Assembly (NCBI GenBank): GCA_900756725.1
Contig: CAAELJ010000122.1
Coordinates: 1-26,871, forward strand
DNA: 26,871 bases
Direction: 5' to 3'
Source: an uncultured Collinsella sp.
GTDB taxonomy: Bacteria; Actinomycetota; Coriobacteriia; Coriobacteriales; Coriobacteriaceae
Both the position numbers and the translations under genes were made by a program. This document shows, one piece after another, positions 15,969-23,591 of the stretch. The notes under the pieces are model-generated. The model saw only the letters and a program-made list of their open reading frames with translations. It was not told where the DNA came from and did no database searches. Every line of letters starts with the position of its first letter. Within the stretch, counting starts at the first letter, position 1.

Positions 15969-16934
15969 ATGTGTACGAGCATTCGATTTACCGATAATTC
16001 CGGCCACATGTATCTAGGCCGCAACCTCGACTGGAGCTTTGACTATGGCCAACAGGTTCGCGTGATGCCTCGCGGGTTTCACATTCCGTATTCGTTTATC
16101 GACGACGCGACAGCGGCACACGCGGTGATCGGTATGTGCATCGATTACAAGAACTATCCCATGTTCTTCGACTGCGGCAACGATGCGGGCCTCGCCGTGG
16201 CGGGTCTCAATTTCCCGGGTTATGCCGAGTATGCCGAGGACCCTGTCGACGGCAAGACCAATATCGCAGCCTATGAGTTTCCCCTGTGGGTGGCAGCGAC
16301 GTTCTCGACGGTCGATGAGGTCGAGGCCGCGCTGCGCGACACGGTGATTGTCGCCAAATCTGCCGGAGAGGGGCTGGGCGTGTCGCTGCTCCATTGGATT
16401 ATCGGCGACAGCCAGCGTAGCATCGTGGTCGAGATGATGGCTGACGGCCTGCATGTATACGACGATCCGGTCGACACCCTTGCCAATCAGCCCACCTTCC
16501 CGTGGCACATGGAAAACCTGCGCACCTATATCACGGCCACAAGCGATTTTCCGCAGACGGCGACATGGCGTGGCGCCGAGCTCAAGCCCTATGGTGCGGG
16601 TGCCGGCATGCGCGGTATTCCGGGTGACTGCTATTCGCCGAGCCGTTTTGTAAAGGCGGCGTACCTCAATGCCAATTACCCGCAAAAGGAGAGCGAGACC
16701 GAAAACGTCGTCCGCATGTTCCGCTCGCTCGAGGGCGTGGTGATGATCGAGGGGGCGTCCAGGATGGGCGATGGCAAGTTCGAGAAGACTATCTACACCG
16801 GATGCTTTAGCGCGCGCACGGGCAATTATTACTATGCGATGTATGGGGATCCGTCGATTCGCTACGTGAGCCTGATGGATGCCGAGGGCGCGAGCCCCGA
16901 TAGGCTCGTGGTTCCCGAGCCGCGTCGTTCGTAG
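15969..16934 (+). CDS. bsh: Bile salt hydrolase (choloylglycine hydrolase family)
   Basis: 321 residues; an N-terminal nucleophile hydrolase. After removal of Met1, Cys2 is the nucleophile (MCTSIRF). The other family catalytic residues are in place: Arg18 and Asp21 in GRNLDWSF, Asn81 in GLNFPGYAEY, Asn173 in ANQPTF and Arg226 in PGDCYSPSRFVKAAY. The sequence closely resembles the Bifidobacterium bile salt hydrolases as I remember them (GLNFPGYA, NQPTF, MGDGxFExT). It cleaves the glycine or taurine amide of conjugated bile acids in the cytosol. Penicillin V acylase activity is the main alternative in this family, but the Bifidobacterium-like residues favour bile salts. Start at 15969 is fixed by AGGAGG and the essential Cys2; a longer GTG frame would bury the nucleophile. 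Confidence 0.93.
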   Translation: MCTSIRFTDNSGHMYLGRNLDWSFDYGQQVRVMPRGFHIPYSFIDDATAAHAVIGMCIDYKNYPMFFDCGNDAGLAVAGLNFPGYAEYAEDPVDGKTNIAAYEFPLWVAATFSTVDEVEAALRDTVIVAKSAGEGLGVSLLHWIIGDSQRSIVVEMMADGLHVYDDPVDTLANQPTFPWHMENLRTYITATSDFPQTATWRGAELKPYGAGAGMRGIPGDCYSPSRFVKAAYLNANYPQKESETENVVRMFRSLEGVVMIEGASRMGDGKFEKTIYTGCFSARTGNYYYAMYGDPSIRYVSLMDAEGASPDRLVVPEPRRS

Positions 16935-16954
16935 CTTGCCGGTCCGTTGCGACA

Positions 16955-16996
16955 TAAAACGGCTCCGCACCTTTTATGAGATGCGGAGCCGTTGTC
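16955..16996 (-). terminator. Intrinsic terminator between bsh and kup
   Basis: A stem of ACGGCTCCGCA against TGCGGAGCCGT with an AT-rich loop. On the minus strand it is followed by TTTTATG, ending the kup transcript; on the plus strand the tail (TGTCGTC) is weaker but the hairpin may also serve bsh. Confidence 0.82.
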
Positions 16997-17015
16997 GTCA
17001 ATGGCTGGTGGCGTG

Positions 17016-19247
17016 TTAGAAGTTGGCGTCGTTGAGCTGGGTGCTCTCGAGTCCGTCGAGTTGCTGTTGCTCGGGCGTATCGGCGACGCTCTCGAGCAGC
17101 TCGGTGGGATCGACGTTCATACTCTTGCCGGCCTCGTTGCCGTTGACCAAGTCGTCCGAGAAGATATCGACTTCCATTTCCTCGGCCTCTTCGATCTGAA
17201 CCTCGAGCGGCACCTGGGTGCGCACGAGCTTAACGGCCGGGCGCATGCGGGCAAACAGTGGCACGTACTCGATGATGATGGCCGAGTTCTCGAGACCATA
17301 CCAACGTGCCGGGCTTCCGCAGGCGCGGCGGACGGCGTACTTGATGGCCATGACGCGATGGTCGTTGCGGTTGATGTCCGTTTCGGGGGCGAGCATCTTG
17401 CGCAGCATGCAAAAACGGAAGTCGCCCACGTTGCCGCGCGTCTCGTAGATGGAGTAGGTGTGGTGCTGCGGTGGCAGCTCTCCCGAGGCCATCAGGTCGC
17501 CAACGATCTGGCGCAGGTAGGCGTTGATGCGCTGGTTGACCTTAAAACCCAGGTCCAAGCGCACGCGGAACAGGAAGTCTGTGCCAAAGGTCTCAACGGA
17601 ATACTCGTGCGTATAGGGCTCGTCGGTAACGTGTACGTTGATGAACCAATATGCCTTGGCACGCTTGGGGTGCTTGTCCAAGATGGAGTAGAGCACGTCG
17701 CGGTCGAGCGTGAGCGGGTCGGGACTGTTGGTAAGGAACACCAGATTGTCGGCGAGCACGGGGTAGGTCTCGTCGTTGCGCAGGCGGCCGAGCTGGTCAA
17801 TGTACTTGGAGACGGGCAGCAGGATCGTCTGCGTGCGCTCGATGGCGGTGCCGCGGCGCCACACGTACATAAGGCCAAACAGCAGCGCGGCCAGGAAGAT
17901 CATGACGTAGCCGCCGTCAAAGAACATGGTGAGGCACGAAGCGAAGAAGCACAGCTCAATGGCACCAAAGAGCAGGGCGAAGACGCAGGCGCCCAGCTTG
18001 TGCTTGAGGATGCCGGCGATGTAGCTCGTCAAAAGCGTCGTGGTCATGAGCATGGTCACGGTAATGGCGAGGCCGTAGGCGCTCTCCATGCGCTCGGAGT
18101 TTTGGAACAGCAGCACGATGAAGATACAGCCGACCCACATGATGTTGTTGACGAGCGGAATATAGAGTTGGCCCTTGGTGTCGCTGGGGTAGTGGATGCG
18201 CAGATGCGGCATAAGGTTGAGGCGCGTTGCCTCCGAAACCAACGAGAACGAGCCGGTGATGAGCGCCTGCGAGGCGATGATGGCCGCCACGGCCGAAAGC
18301 ACGATGGCAAAGGGGCGCAGGGGCTCGGGGAGCATCATATAGAACGGGTTGACGATATCCATCGCGAGCATCTGGGGATTGGAATTGTTGGCGAGCAGCC
18401 AAGCGCCCTGACCCAGATAGTTAAGGATGAGGGCTGCCTTTACGAACGGCCAGGATGCGTAAATGTTAGCCTTGCCCACGTGACCCATGTCCGAATAGAG
18501 CGCCTCGGCGCCGGTCGTCGACAGGAAGACGAAGCCGAGCACCATGATGCCCGAGTGGTTGATGGGCGAGAACAGGAACATGATGCCGCGGATGGGGTTG
18601 AGCGCGCGTAGGATGGACAGGTTGCCGAGCATGTTGAACAGGCCGGCGCCAGCCAAGAACAGGAACCACAGCGTCATGAGCGGGCCGAACAGCTTGCCGA
18701 TCGACGAGGTGCCGGCGCGCTGCATGGCAAACAGGCCGCAGATAATGATGATGGTGATGATGATGACGTTGGTCTGGCCGTCACCCAAAAGCGCATGGCC
18801 CCACTCGATAGTGCGCAAGCCCTCGATGGCCGTGGTAACCGTGACGGCGGGGGTGAGGATGCCGTCGGCGAGCAGCGCCGCGCCGCCGATCATGGCGGGA
18901 AGGATCAGCCACGGCGCCACTTTGCGCACCAAGCTAAACAGGGCGAAGATGCCGCCCTCGTTGTGGTTATCGGCCTTCATGGCGATAACCACGTACTTGA
19001 CCGTGGTCACGAGCGTCATGGTCCAGATGACGAGCGAAAGCGCTCCTAAGATCATGTCCTCGCTGACGGTACCGATGCCGCCGTTGTTGGCGACGATTGA
19101 TTTCATGGTGTACATGGGGCTCGTGCCGATGTCGCCGTAGACGACGCCGAGCGTAACGAGCAGCATGCCAGCGGAGAGGGGAATGGCTCCATGCCCGCCT
19201 TGACCACGCTGATCTTGGGGGCTTGCCTCCAGTTTGTTATGTGCCAC
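17016..19247 (-). CDS. kup: Low-affinity potassium transporter Kup
   Basis: 743 residues from GTG 19247. The hallmark GVVYGDIGTSPMYT lies at the first membrane span, followed by about 12 spans (to about residue 460) and a 280-residue cytosolic C-terminal domain, as in KUP/HAK/KT proteins. Other family pieces: ALLADGILTPAVTV, LSTTGAEALYSDMGH and NNSNPQML. It imports K+ with protons. The C-terminus is acidic (EEAEEMEVDIFSDD). I prefer GTG 19247 because AAGGGAG lies five bases before it; ATG 19265 would add six residues but has no ribosome site. A 25-bp palindrome sits directly upstream. No c-di-AMP (ydaO) riboswitch was found in the short leader. Confidence 0.94.
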   Translation of the reverse strand: MAHNKLEASPQDQRGQGGHGAIPLSAGMLLVTLGVVYGDIGTSPMYTMKSIVANNGGIGTVSEDMILGALSLVIWTMTLVTTVKYVVIAMKADNHNEGGIFALFSLVRKVAPWLILPAMIGGAALLADGILTPAVTVTTAIEGLRTIEWGHALLGDGQTNVIIITIIIICGLFAMQRAGTSSIGKLFGPLMTLWFLFLAGAGLFNMLGNLSILRALNPIRGIMFLFSPINHSGIMVLGFVFLSTTGAEALYSDMGHVGKANIYASWPFVKAALILNYLGQGAWLLANNSNPQMLAMDIVNPFYMMLPEPLRPFAIVLSAVAAIIASQALITGSFSLVSEATRLNLMPHLRIHYPSDTKGQLYIPLVNNIMWVGCIFIVLLFQNSERMESAYGLAITVTMLMTTTLLTSYIAGILKHKLGACVFALLFGAIELCFFASCLTMFFDGGYVMIFLAALLFGLMYVWRRGTAIERTQTILLPVSKYIDQLGRLRNDETYPVLADNLVFLTNSPDPLTLDRDVLYSILDKHPKRAKAYWFINVHVTDEPYTHEYSVETFGTDFLFRVRLDLGFKVNQRINAYLRQIVGDLMASGELPPQHHTYSIYETRGNVGDFRFCMLRKMLAPETDINRNDHRVMAIKYAVRRACGSPARWYGLENSAIIIEYVPLFARMRPAVKLVRTQVPLEVQIEEAEEMEVDIFSDDLVNGNEAGKSMNVDPTELLESVADTPEQQQLDGLESTQLNDANF

Positions 19248-19267
19248 GTGGACTCCCTTGGACATCC

Positions 19268-19292
19268 GGTTATCCGTCTAGGACAGATAACC
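19268..19292. promoter_or_regulatory. 25-bp palindrome in the kup leader
   Basis: Outer arms GGTTATC and GATAACC and inner GTC/GAC are symmetric about a TAG centre, with one mismatched pair. It lies within 50 bases of the kup start on the minus strand. It may be a repressor operator or a short leader hairpin affecting translation. Confidence 0.45.
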
Positions 19293-19347
19293 TTTATGCC
19301 GTCTTTATACATACAAGAGCAGTTTGGCACATCGGGGTATTTTAGAC

Positions 19348-19371
19348 AATAATCCCCAGCTGAGGATTATT
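19348..19371. terminator. Possible terminator hairpin between the EamA gene and kup
   Basis: Arms AATAATCC and GGATTATT with an 8-base loop (CCAGCTGA). It lies just past the stop of the EamA gene (19406, minus strand) and upstream of kup. The stem is AT-rich outside and has no clean T-run, so termination is only probable. Confidence 0.45.
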
Positions 19372-19405
19372 TATGTACGCAGGTAGCATTTCAAAGCAGG
19401 GGCTT

Positions 19406-20317
19406 TTAAGCACGTGCTGTCTGGGCTATGCCAGCCTTAGCGCCTGCGCGTTTGCCGGCGAATTCGCAAAAGAGCGCGCCGCCGATGATAAGTGCGGCGC
19501 CCATCAGGCGGACCGGTGTTATGACTTCGCCCAAAAGGACGGCCGAGAACACGACGGCCGAAAGCGGCTCGAGGTAGCCGACGACCGCAACGGTCTGGAC
19601 GGGCAGCTTGACGACGGCACTAAAGTAGAGCAGGCAACCGATGCCGGTGTTGACGACGCCGAGCATGACGACGGCGCGCCAATCAATATTGGCGGCGACG
19701 CCGGCGGACAGGAATGAGGGGGCGCCCTGCGTGAGGAGCGTAAGGACCAGCGCGGTCAAAAAGGCGGCGCTCACCTGGAGCGCGGAGTTCTCGAGGCCCT
19801 CGATGTGCGGCGCACCCTTGCTGGCGATGACCATCAATGCATAGCAGAAGGCCGAGGCGATGCCGCAAGCGATACCCGCAATGGGCATATTGCCGCCTAG
19901 ACCTTGTGCCGCAATGAGAAAAGCACCGCAGGCGACGGCGATAAAGCCGGCGATTTTGCTGCCGGTCAGCTTTTCGCCAAAGATGAGCGGGGAGAGCGCC
20001 ATGACGATGATGGGGCCGCAGTAGTACAGCAGCGAGGATACGCCGACGCCAATCGTCTGGTAGGCGCGGAACAGAAAAATCCAGCTGGCGCCCAGCGCGG
20101 CTCCCGAGAGGAGGAGGGTTGCGGCTTCGCGGGGGCGGGATGGCGCCTGCAGCTTATGGCGTTGGGTGACGGCGAGGATGGTGACAAGCGAGAGTGCGCC
20201 CAAAAACGTGCGCAGTAGCACGATATCGGAGCTCGGCAGCGCGATGGCGGCGGCGATGATGCCGTTGGAGCCAAACAATAGCAATGCTGCTAAGTACGTA
20301 AACAGCCCGTTGTTCAT
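19406..20317 (-). CDS. EamA-family (DMT) transporter
   Basis: 303 residues with ten predicted membrane spans in two EamA halves: the first ends near GFIAVACGAFLIAAQGL, the second near LMGAALIIGGALFCEF. Both halves carry the family pattern of a Pro/Glu-containing loop before the last helices (PLIFGEKLT and PLSAVVFSAVLLGEVITP). Members export amino acids, nucleosides or metabolites; the substrate here is unknown. Start at 20317 has GAGGGGATGGAAG upstream. It is divergent from a LysR gene across a 118-bp gap with two inverted repeats, the usual arrangement for a LysR regulator controlling its exporter. Confidence 0.9.
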   Translation of the reverse strand: MNNGLFTYLAALLLFGSNGIIAAAIALPSSDIVLLRTFLGALSLVTILAVTQRHKLQAPSRPREAATLLLSGAALGASWIFLFRAYQTIGVGVSSLLYYCGPIIVMALSPLIFGEKLTGSKIAGFIAVACGAFLIAAQGLGGNMPIAGIACGIASAFCYALMVIASKGAPHIEGLENSALQVSAAFLTALVLTLLTQGAPSFLSAGVAANIDWRAVVMLGVVNTGIGCLLYFSAVVKLPVQTVAVVGYLEPLSAVVFSAVLLGEVITPVRLMGAALIIGGALFCEFAGKRAGAKAGIAQTARA

Positions 20318-20346
20318 GCGCTTCCATCCCCTCTATATCCGACCAT

Positions 20347-20363
20347 GTTCACTATGGGTGAAC
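20347..20363. promoter_or_regulatory. LysR-type operator candidate (EamA/LysR divergent gap)
   Basis: Perfect 6-bp arms GTTCAC and GTGAAC around five bases; the inner TTCAC-N5-GTGAA fits the T-N11-A pattern of LysR boxes. It lies between the two divergent start sites. Confidence 0.5.
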
Positions 20364-20384
20364 TGGCTTTAGAAGAAAAGCGAA

Positions 20385-20390
20385 TATAAT
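20385..20390 (+). promoter_or_regulatory. -10 element of the LysR gene
   Basis: A perfect TATAAT with no matching -35 (ACTGGC at 17 bp). This is typical of promoters that depend on an activator or are crowded by a repressor, and LysR-like dyads flank it. Confidence 0.5.
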
Positions 20391-20399
20391 GCATTGATA

Positions 20400-20418
20400 G
20401 CATGAGAAAAACTCATGC
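20400..20418. promoter_or_regulatory. Second inverted repeat near the LysR start
   Basis: Perfect 7-bp arms GCATGAG and CTCATGC around AAAAA, placed just downstream of the TATAAT. It could block transcription start or early elongation of the LysR gene (autoregulation). Confidence 0.45.
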
Positions 20419-20435
20419 AAAGGTGGAGGGGTGCT

Positions 20436-21293
20436 GTGGAAACGAATATTCAAAAGATGCAGGTGCTGCTCGAGACCGTGCACGCCGGCAGTTTTACGCG
20501 CGCTGCCGAGCGGCTGAGCTATTCGCAGTCGGGCGTGAGCCGTATGGTGGCCGATCTTGAGGCCGACTGGGGCTTTAAAGTGCTCGATAGAAGCCGCGAG
20601 GGCGTAGTGCTTTCTGCCGATGGGCGGCAAGTCATGCCGGCGGTCGAGGCGTTATGCGAGGAATTCGTTCGTTTGCAGCGACGGGTGGATGAGATGCGTG
20701 GGCTCATGCGCGGCAAAATATGCATCGGTACGTTTTCGAGCGTGGCGACCCACGTGCTGCCGCCGGTGATTGCGCACTTTCGCGCCGATCACCCGGACGT
20801 CGATTACGAGCTGCTGATGGGTGATTACTCCGAGATTGAGCAATGGGTGGCGGAAGGTCGCTGCGACCTGGGCTTTATTCCGCGCGAACCACGCGGCGCC
20901 GGCATGGCGTCGCGGCCGTTGGTGCAAGACGAGCTGATGGCCGTGGTGCCAGCGGACTCCTCGCTTGCCACCGCGGAGGTCGTTTCCCTTGCCGATTTGG
21001 CCAACGAGCAGTTTATTCTGCTGGAACGCGGTAGCGACGACGAGATTACGCCGCTGTTTCGCCGCGCGGGCCTGGCGGTACGCTCTAAGCTGTCGACCTG
21101 GGATGATTATGCGATTATGGCCATGGTCGAGGACGGCCTGGGCGTGAGCGTTCTTCCGGCGCTCATCTTGCGCCGCTGCCAGTTCGATGTCGCCGTGCGC
21201 CCTCTCGAGGGACATCCTCATCGGCAGATCAACGCCATATACCGCACCGCTGACGTTTCGCTTGCGGCGGCTCGTTTCCTTGAATATCTCTAA
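20436..21293 (+). CDS. LysR-family transcriptional regulator
   Basis: 285 residues. The N-terminal winged helix (residues 1-60) reads IQKMQVLLETVHAGSFTRAAERLSYSQSGVSRMV in outline, with SQSGVSRMVADLE as the recognition helix; a substrate-binding domain follows (IGTFSSVATHVLPPVI, then GRCDLGFIP and DGLGVSVLPAL). GTG 20436 is preferred because GGAGGG lies five bases upstream; an ATG at 20415 would add seven residues but lacks a ribosome site and overlaps an inverted repeat. Divergent from the EamA transporter, it most likely regulates that gene and itself. Confidence 0.9.
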   Translation: METNIQKMQVLLETVHAGSFTRAAERLSYSQSGVSRMVADLEADWGFKVLDRSREGVVLSADGRQVMPAVEALCEEFVRLQRRVDEMRGLMRGKICIGTFSSVATHVLPPVIAHFRADHPDVDYELLMGDYSEIEQWVAEGRCDLGFIPREPRGAGMASRPLVQDELMAVVPADSSLATAEVVSLADLANEQFILLERGSDDEITPLFRRAGLAVRSKLSTWDDYAIMAMVEDGLGVSVLPALILRRCQFDVAVRPLEGHPHRQINAIYRTADVSLAAARFLEYL

Positions 21294-21352
21294 AAGCGCG
21301 TACCTGTTGTCTACTTTGGGACAATTCTCGGGGTTCGGTACATTTTCTTATG

Positions 21353-21437
21353 AAATTGAACTTTCGGATAATGCGCCGCGCTATACTGCTGCCTAAATTG
21401 AACTCAGGTTCAATTTGTGTTCTATAAATTGAACTTT
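21353..21437. promoter_or_regulatory. Repeated AAATTGAAC operator sites upstream of the HTH-aminotransferase gene
   Basis: AAATTGAAC occurs at 21353-21361, 21395-21403 and 21426-21434 in direct orientation, and as its complement GTTCAATTT at 21408-21416. The second and fourth form a perfect dyad with 9-bp arms and a 4-base spacer (21395-21416). The dyad begins eight bases after a TATACT (21382-21387), so a bound protein would cover the transcription start. The region is AT-rich within GC-rich flanks. The adjacent gene encodes an XRE-type HTH, making autoregulation the simplest reading. Confidence 0.6.
21382..21387 (+). promoter_or_regulatory. -10 element of the HTH-aminotransferase gene
   Basis: TATACT, 69 bases before the ATG. 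A TTGAAC lies 20 bp upstream (21356-21361), too far for an ideal promoter, which suggests regulation. Confidence 0.4.
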
Positions 21438-21455
21438 GCCAGCAAGGAGGTTCTA

Positions 21456-22976
21456 ATGGCCCAAGAGACGTTTAGCGATCGCCTGCGACAGACCATGTCC
21501 GATCGCGACGTTCGCCAGTCGGATGTAATCCGCGCATCGGAGATGCTCGGCAAAAAACTCGGCAAGAGTCAGATGAGCCAATATGTGAGCGGCAAGACGA
21601 TTCCGCGGCGCGATGTGGCAGAGCTGCTCGCCCGCATTTTGGAGGTCGATGTTACCTGGCTGCTTGCCGGTGACGCCGATCAAGGCGAGACGTCATCGCC
21701 TCGCAACGATTCCAAGCTCGAACCCCATCCCTCAGCTCAAATTCCAAGGAGCACTACCATGCGTACTTTTTCTAAATCCACCAAGCTCGAGAACGTCCTG
21801 TATGATGTGCGCGGTCCCGTCGTCGACGAGGCCGCCCGTATGGAGGACGAGGGCGAGCGTATTCTCAAGCTCAATATCGGCAACCCGGCGCCCTTCGGTT
21901 TCCGCACGCCCGATGAGGTCATTAAGGATATGCGCCAGCAGCTGCCCGACTGCGAAGGCTATTCCAACTCGCGCGGCCTGTTCTCTGCGCGCAAGGCGAT
22001 CATGCAGTACTCGCAGATCAAGGGCCTGCCCAATGTTCAGATGGAGCACATCTACACGGGCAACGGCGTGTCCGAACTCATTCAGCTTTCAATGAACGCG
22101 CTGCTCGACAATGGCGACGAGATTCTGATCCCCAGCCCCGACTACCCGCTGTGGACGGCGTGCGCGACCCTTGCCGGCGGCCATCCCGTGCACTATCTGT
22201 GCGACGAGCAAGCCGATTGGTATCCCGACCTACAGGATATGGAGTCCAAGATCACGAGCGCGACCAAGGCCCTCGTCATCATCAACCCCAACAACCCCAC
22301 GGGCTCGGTCTACCCGCGCGAGGTGCTCGAGGGCATTGTTGAGATTGCGCGCAGGCACCAGCTCATGATTTTTGCCGACGAGATCTATGACCGCCTGTGC
22401 ATGGACGGCTACGAGCATGTCTCCATTGCATCGCTCGCCCCCGACCTGCCCTGCATTACGTTTAGCGGCCTGTCCAAGTCGCACATGATCGCGGGCTATC
22501 GCATTGGCTGGATGGTGCTTTCGGGCAACCAGCGCTGCATGAGCGACTTCATCATGGGCGTCAACATGCTCTCTAACATGCGCCTGTGCTCCAACGTGCC
22601 GGCCCAGTCGATCGTCCAGACGGCGCTCGGTGGCCATCAGTCGGTCAACGACTACATCCGTCCCGGCGGTCGTGTCTACGAGCAGCGCAACTTTGTGTAT
22701 GAGGCACTCAACAAGATCGATGGCATCTCGGTGGTCAAGCCGCGCGCGGCGTTCTATATCTTCCCCAAGATGGATGTTAAGAAGTTCAACATCACCGATG
22801 ACGAGCAGTTTGCCCTCGACCTGCTGCACGAGAAGAAGATTCTGATCACGCGCGGCGGCGGCTTTAACTGGGCCGAGCCCGATCACTTCCGCATCGTGTA
22901 CCTGCCGCGCATGGAAGTGCTCAAAGAGTCGCTCGAAGACCTCGCCGACTTCTTCGATCATTACCGTCAAAGCTAA
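21456..22976 (+). CDS. XRE-type HTH fused to AlaA-like alanine aminotransferase
   Basis: 506 residues. Residues 5-72 form an XRE helix-turn-helix (DVRQSDVIRASEMLG, SQMSQYVSGKTIPRRDV, then LARILEVDVTWLLAG). After a 29-residue polar linker, residues 102-506 are a complete class I aminotransferase that aligns from its first residues with E. coli AlaA as I remember it (SKLENVLYDVRGPV, KLNIGNPAPFGF, NPNNPTGSVY, ADEIYDRL, SGLSK, SNMRLCSNVPAQ). The PLP lysine is Lys341, equal to Lys240 counted from residue 102. The AlaA reaction is pyruvate + glutamate to alanine + 2-oxoglutarate. The start at 21456 has AAGGAGG. A second ribosome site and in-frame ATG lie at the domain border. The fold pairing differs from MocR regulators (GntR type plus aminotransferase). 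It may link alanine/pyruvate state to transcription; this is inference. Confidence 0.92.
   Translation: MAQETFSDRLRQTMSDRDVRQSDVIRASEMLGKKLGKSQMSQYVSGKTIPRRDVAELLARILEVDVTWLLAGDADQGETSSPRNDSKLEPHPSAQIPRSTTMRTFSKSTKLENVLYDVRGPVVDEAARMEDEGERILKLNIGNPAPFGFRTPDEVIKDMRQQLPDCEGYSNSRGLFSARKAIMQYSQIKGLPNVQMEHIYTGNGVSELIQLSMNALLDNGDEILIPSPDYPLWTACATLAGGHPVHYLCDEQADWYPDLQDMESKITSATKALVIINPNNPTGSVYPREVLEGIVEIARRHQLMIFADEIYDRLCMDGYEHVSIASLAPDLPCITFSGLSKSHMIAGYRIGWMVLSGNQRCMSDFIMGVNMLSNMRLCSNVPAQSIVQTALGGHQSVNDYIRPGGRVYEQRNFVYEALNKIDGISVVKPRAAFYIFPKMDVKKFNITDDEQFALDLLHEKKILITRGGGFNWAEPDHFRIVYLPRMEVLKESLEDLADFFDHYRQS
21745..21761 (+). promoter_or_regulatory. Internal ribosome-binding site and in-frame ATG at the HTH/aminotransferase border
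   Basis: AAGGAG at 21745-21750 is followed after eight bases by ATG at 21759, codon 102 of the fusion gene, exactly where homology to AlaA begins. Initiation here would give a 405-residue stand-alone aminotransferase, the same length as E. coli AlaA. Confidence 0.6.
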
Positions 22977-22999
22977 GGGATAGAGGCTCTATACAATCG

Positions 23000-23040
23000 A
23001 AAGCTCCCTGCAGTTGCTTGGCTGCAGGGAGCTTTCTTGA
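23000..23040. terminator. Bidirectional intrinsic terminator
   Basis: A perfect 14-bp stem, AAAGCTCCCTGCAG against CTGCAGGGAGCTTT, with an 8-base loop. It is followed by CTTGAATC on the plus strand and by CGATTG on the minus strand. It lies between the convergent HTH-aminotransferase and deformylase genes. Confidence 0.82.
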
Positions 23041-23050
23041 ATCGGTGGAA

Positions 23051-23461
23051 CTAAATAACGATTCCGTTGCAGTGGTCGATTTCGTGCTGGATGATCTCGG
23101 CGGTGTAGCCCGAGAAGTTTTTGATGCGGCGGACGAAGTTCTCGTCCAAATACTCAACCTTAATGCGGCGATAGCGGGTACAGGGACGCTCGCCGATCAG
23201 CGAGAGGCACCCTTCGCTCGTCTGATAGTCATTGACCTGCTCAAGAATTTGAGGGTTGTACATCAGCAGCGCCCTGTTGCCGTCCTTTACGCAGATGATG
23301 CGTTTGCGCACGCCGATCATGTTGGCGGCGAGGCCCACGCACTCGTGCTCATGTTCGTTGAGCGTATCCAGGAGGTCCTGCCCGGTCGCGGCGTCGTCGG
23401 GTCCCGCGTCTTCGGAAGGAAGGCGCAAAAAGAACTCGGATTTCATGATGGGCTTAATCAT
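23051..23461 (-). CDS. def: Peptide deformylase
   Basis: 136 residues. Motif 2 is EGCLS with Cys85 and motif 3 is QHEIDH (125-130) with His126, Glu127 and His130: the complete metal and catalytic set. Motif 1 is GLAANMIG, with Met where Gln is usual, a variant I recall from short clostridial-type deformylases. It removes the N-formyl group from nascent proteins in the cytosol. Start at 23461 follows AGGAG at seven bases; a longer frame upstream has no family similarity. It is the only complete deformylase in the window; a paralog with a lost Glu is at 15304. Confidence 0.93.
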   Translation of the reverse strand: MIKPIMKSEFFLRLPSEDAGPDDAATGQDLLDTLNEHEHECVGLAANMIGVRKRIICVKDGNRALLMYNPQILEQVNDYQTSEGCLSLIGERPCTRYRRIKVEYLDENFVRRIKNFSGYTAEIIQHEIDHCNGIVI

Positions 23462-23591
23462 GGCGGGCTCCTCATGTCTTATGCTTTCGTGGACTTTTAA
23501 TAATAGCGCGGAAGGAAAGCTGTGCGTCCGCGTTACAATCTTTCGACGTTGGACCATGTTGTCAGACTCGTCGTGTACGGCGTCTGGCGTA

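Noticed and set aside
16992..18611. Long plus-strand open frame of 539 codons
   Set aside because: It is antisense to kup, whose protein is clearly recognisable; the plus-strand translation is low-complexity and matches nothing known to me.
19266..19405. ydaO c-di-AMP riboswitch in front of kup
   Set aside because: The gap is too short and lacks the conserved core; only a small palindrome and a hairpin are seen.
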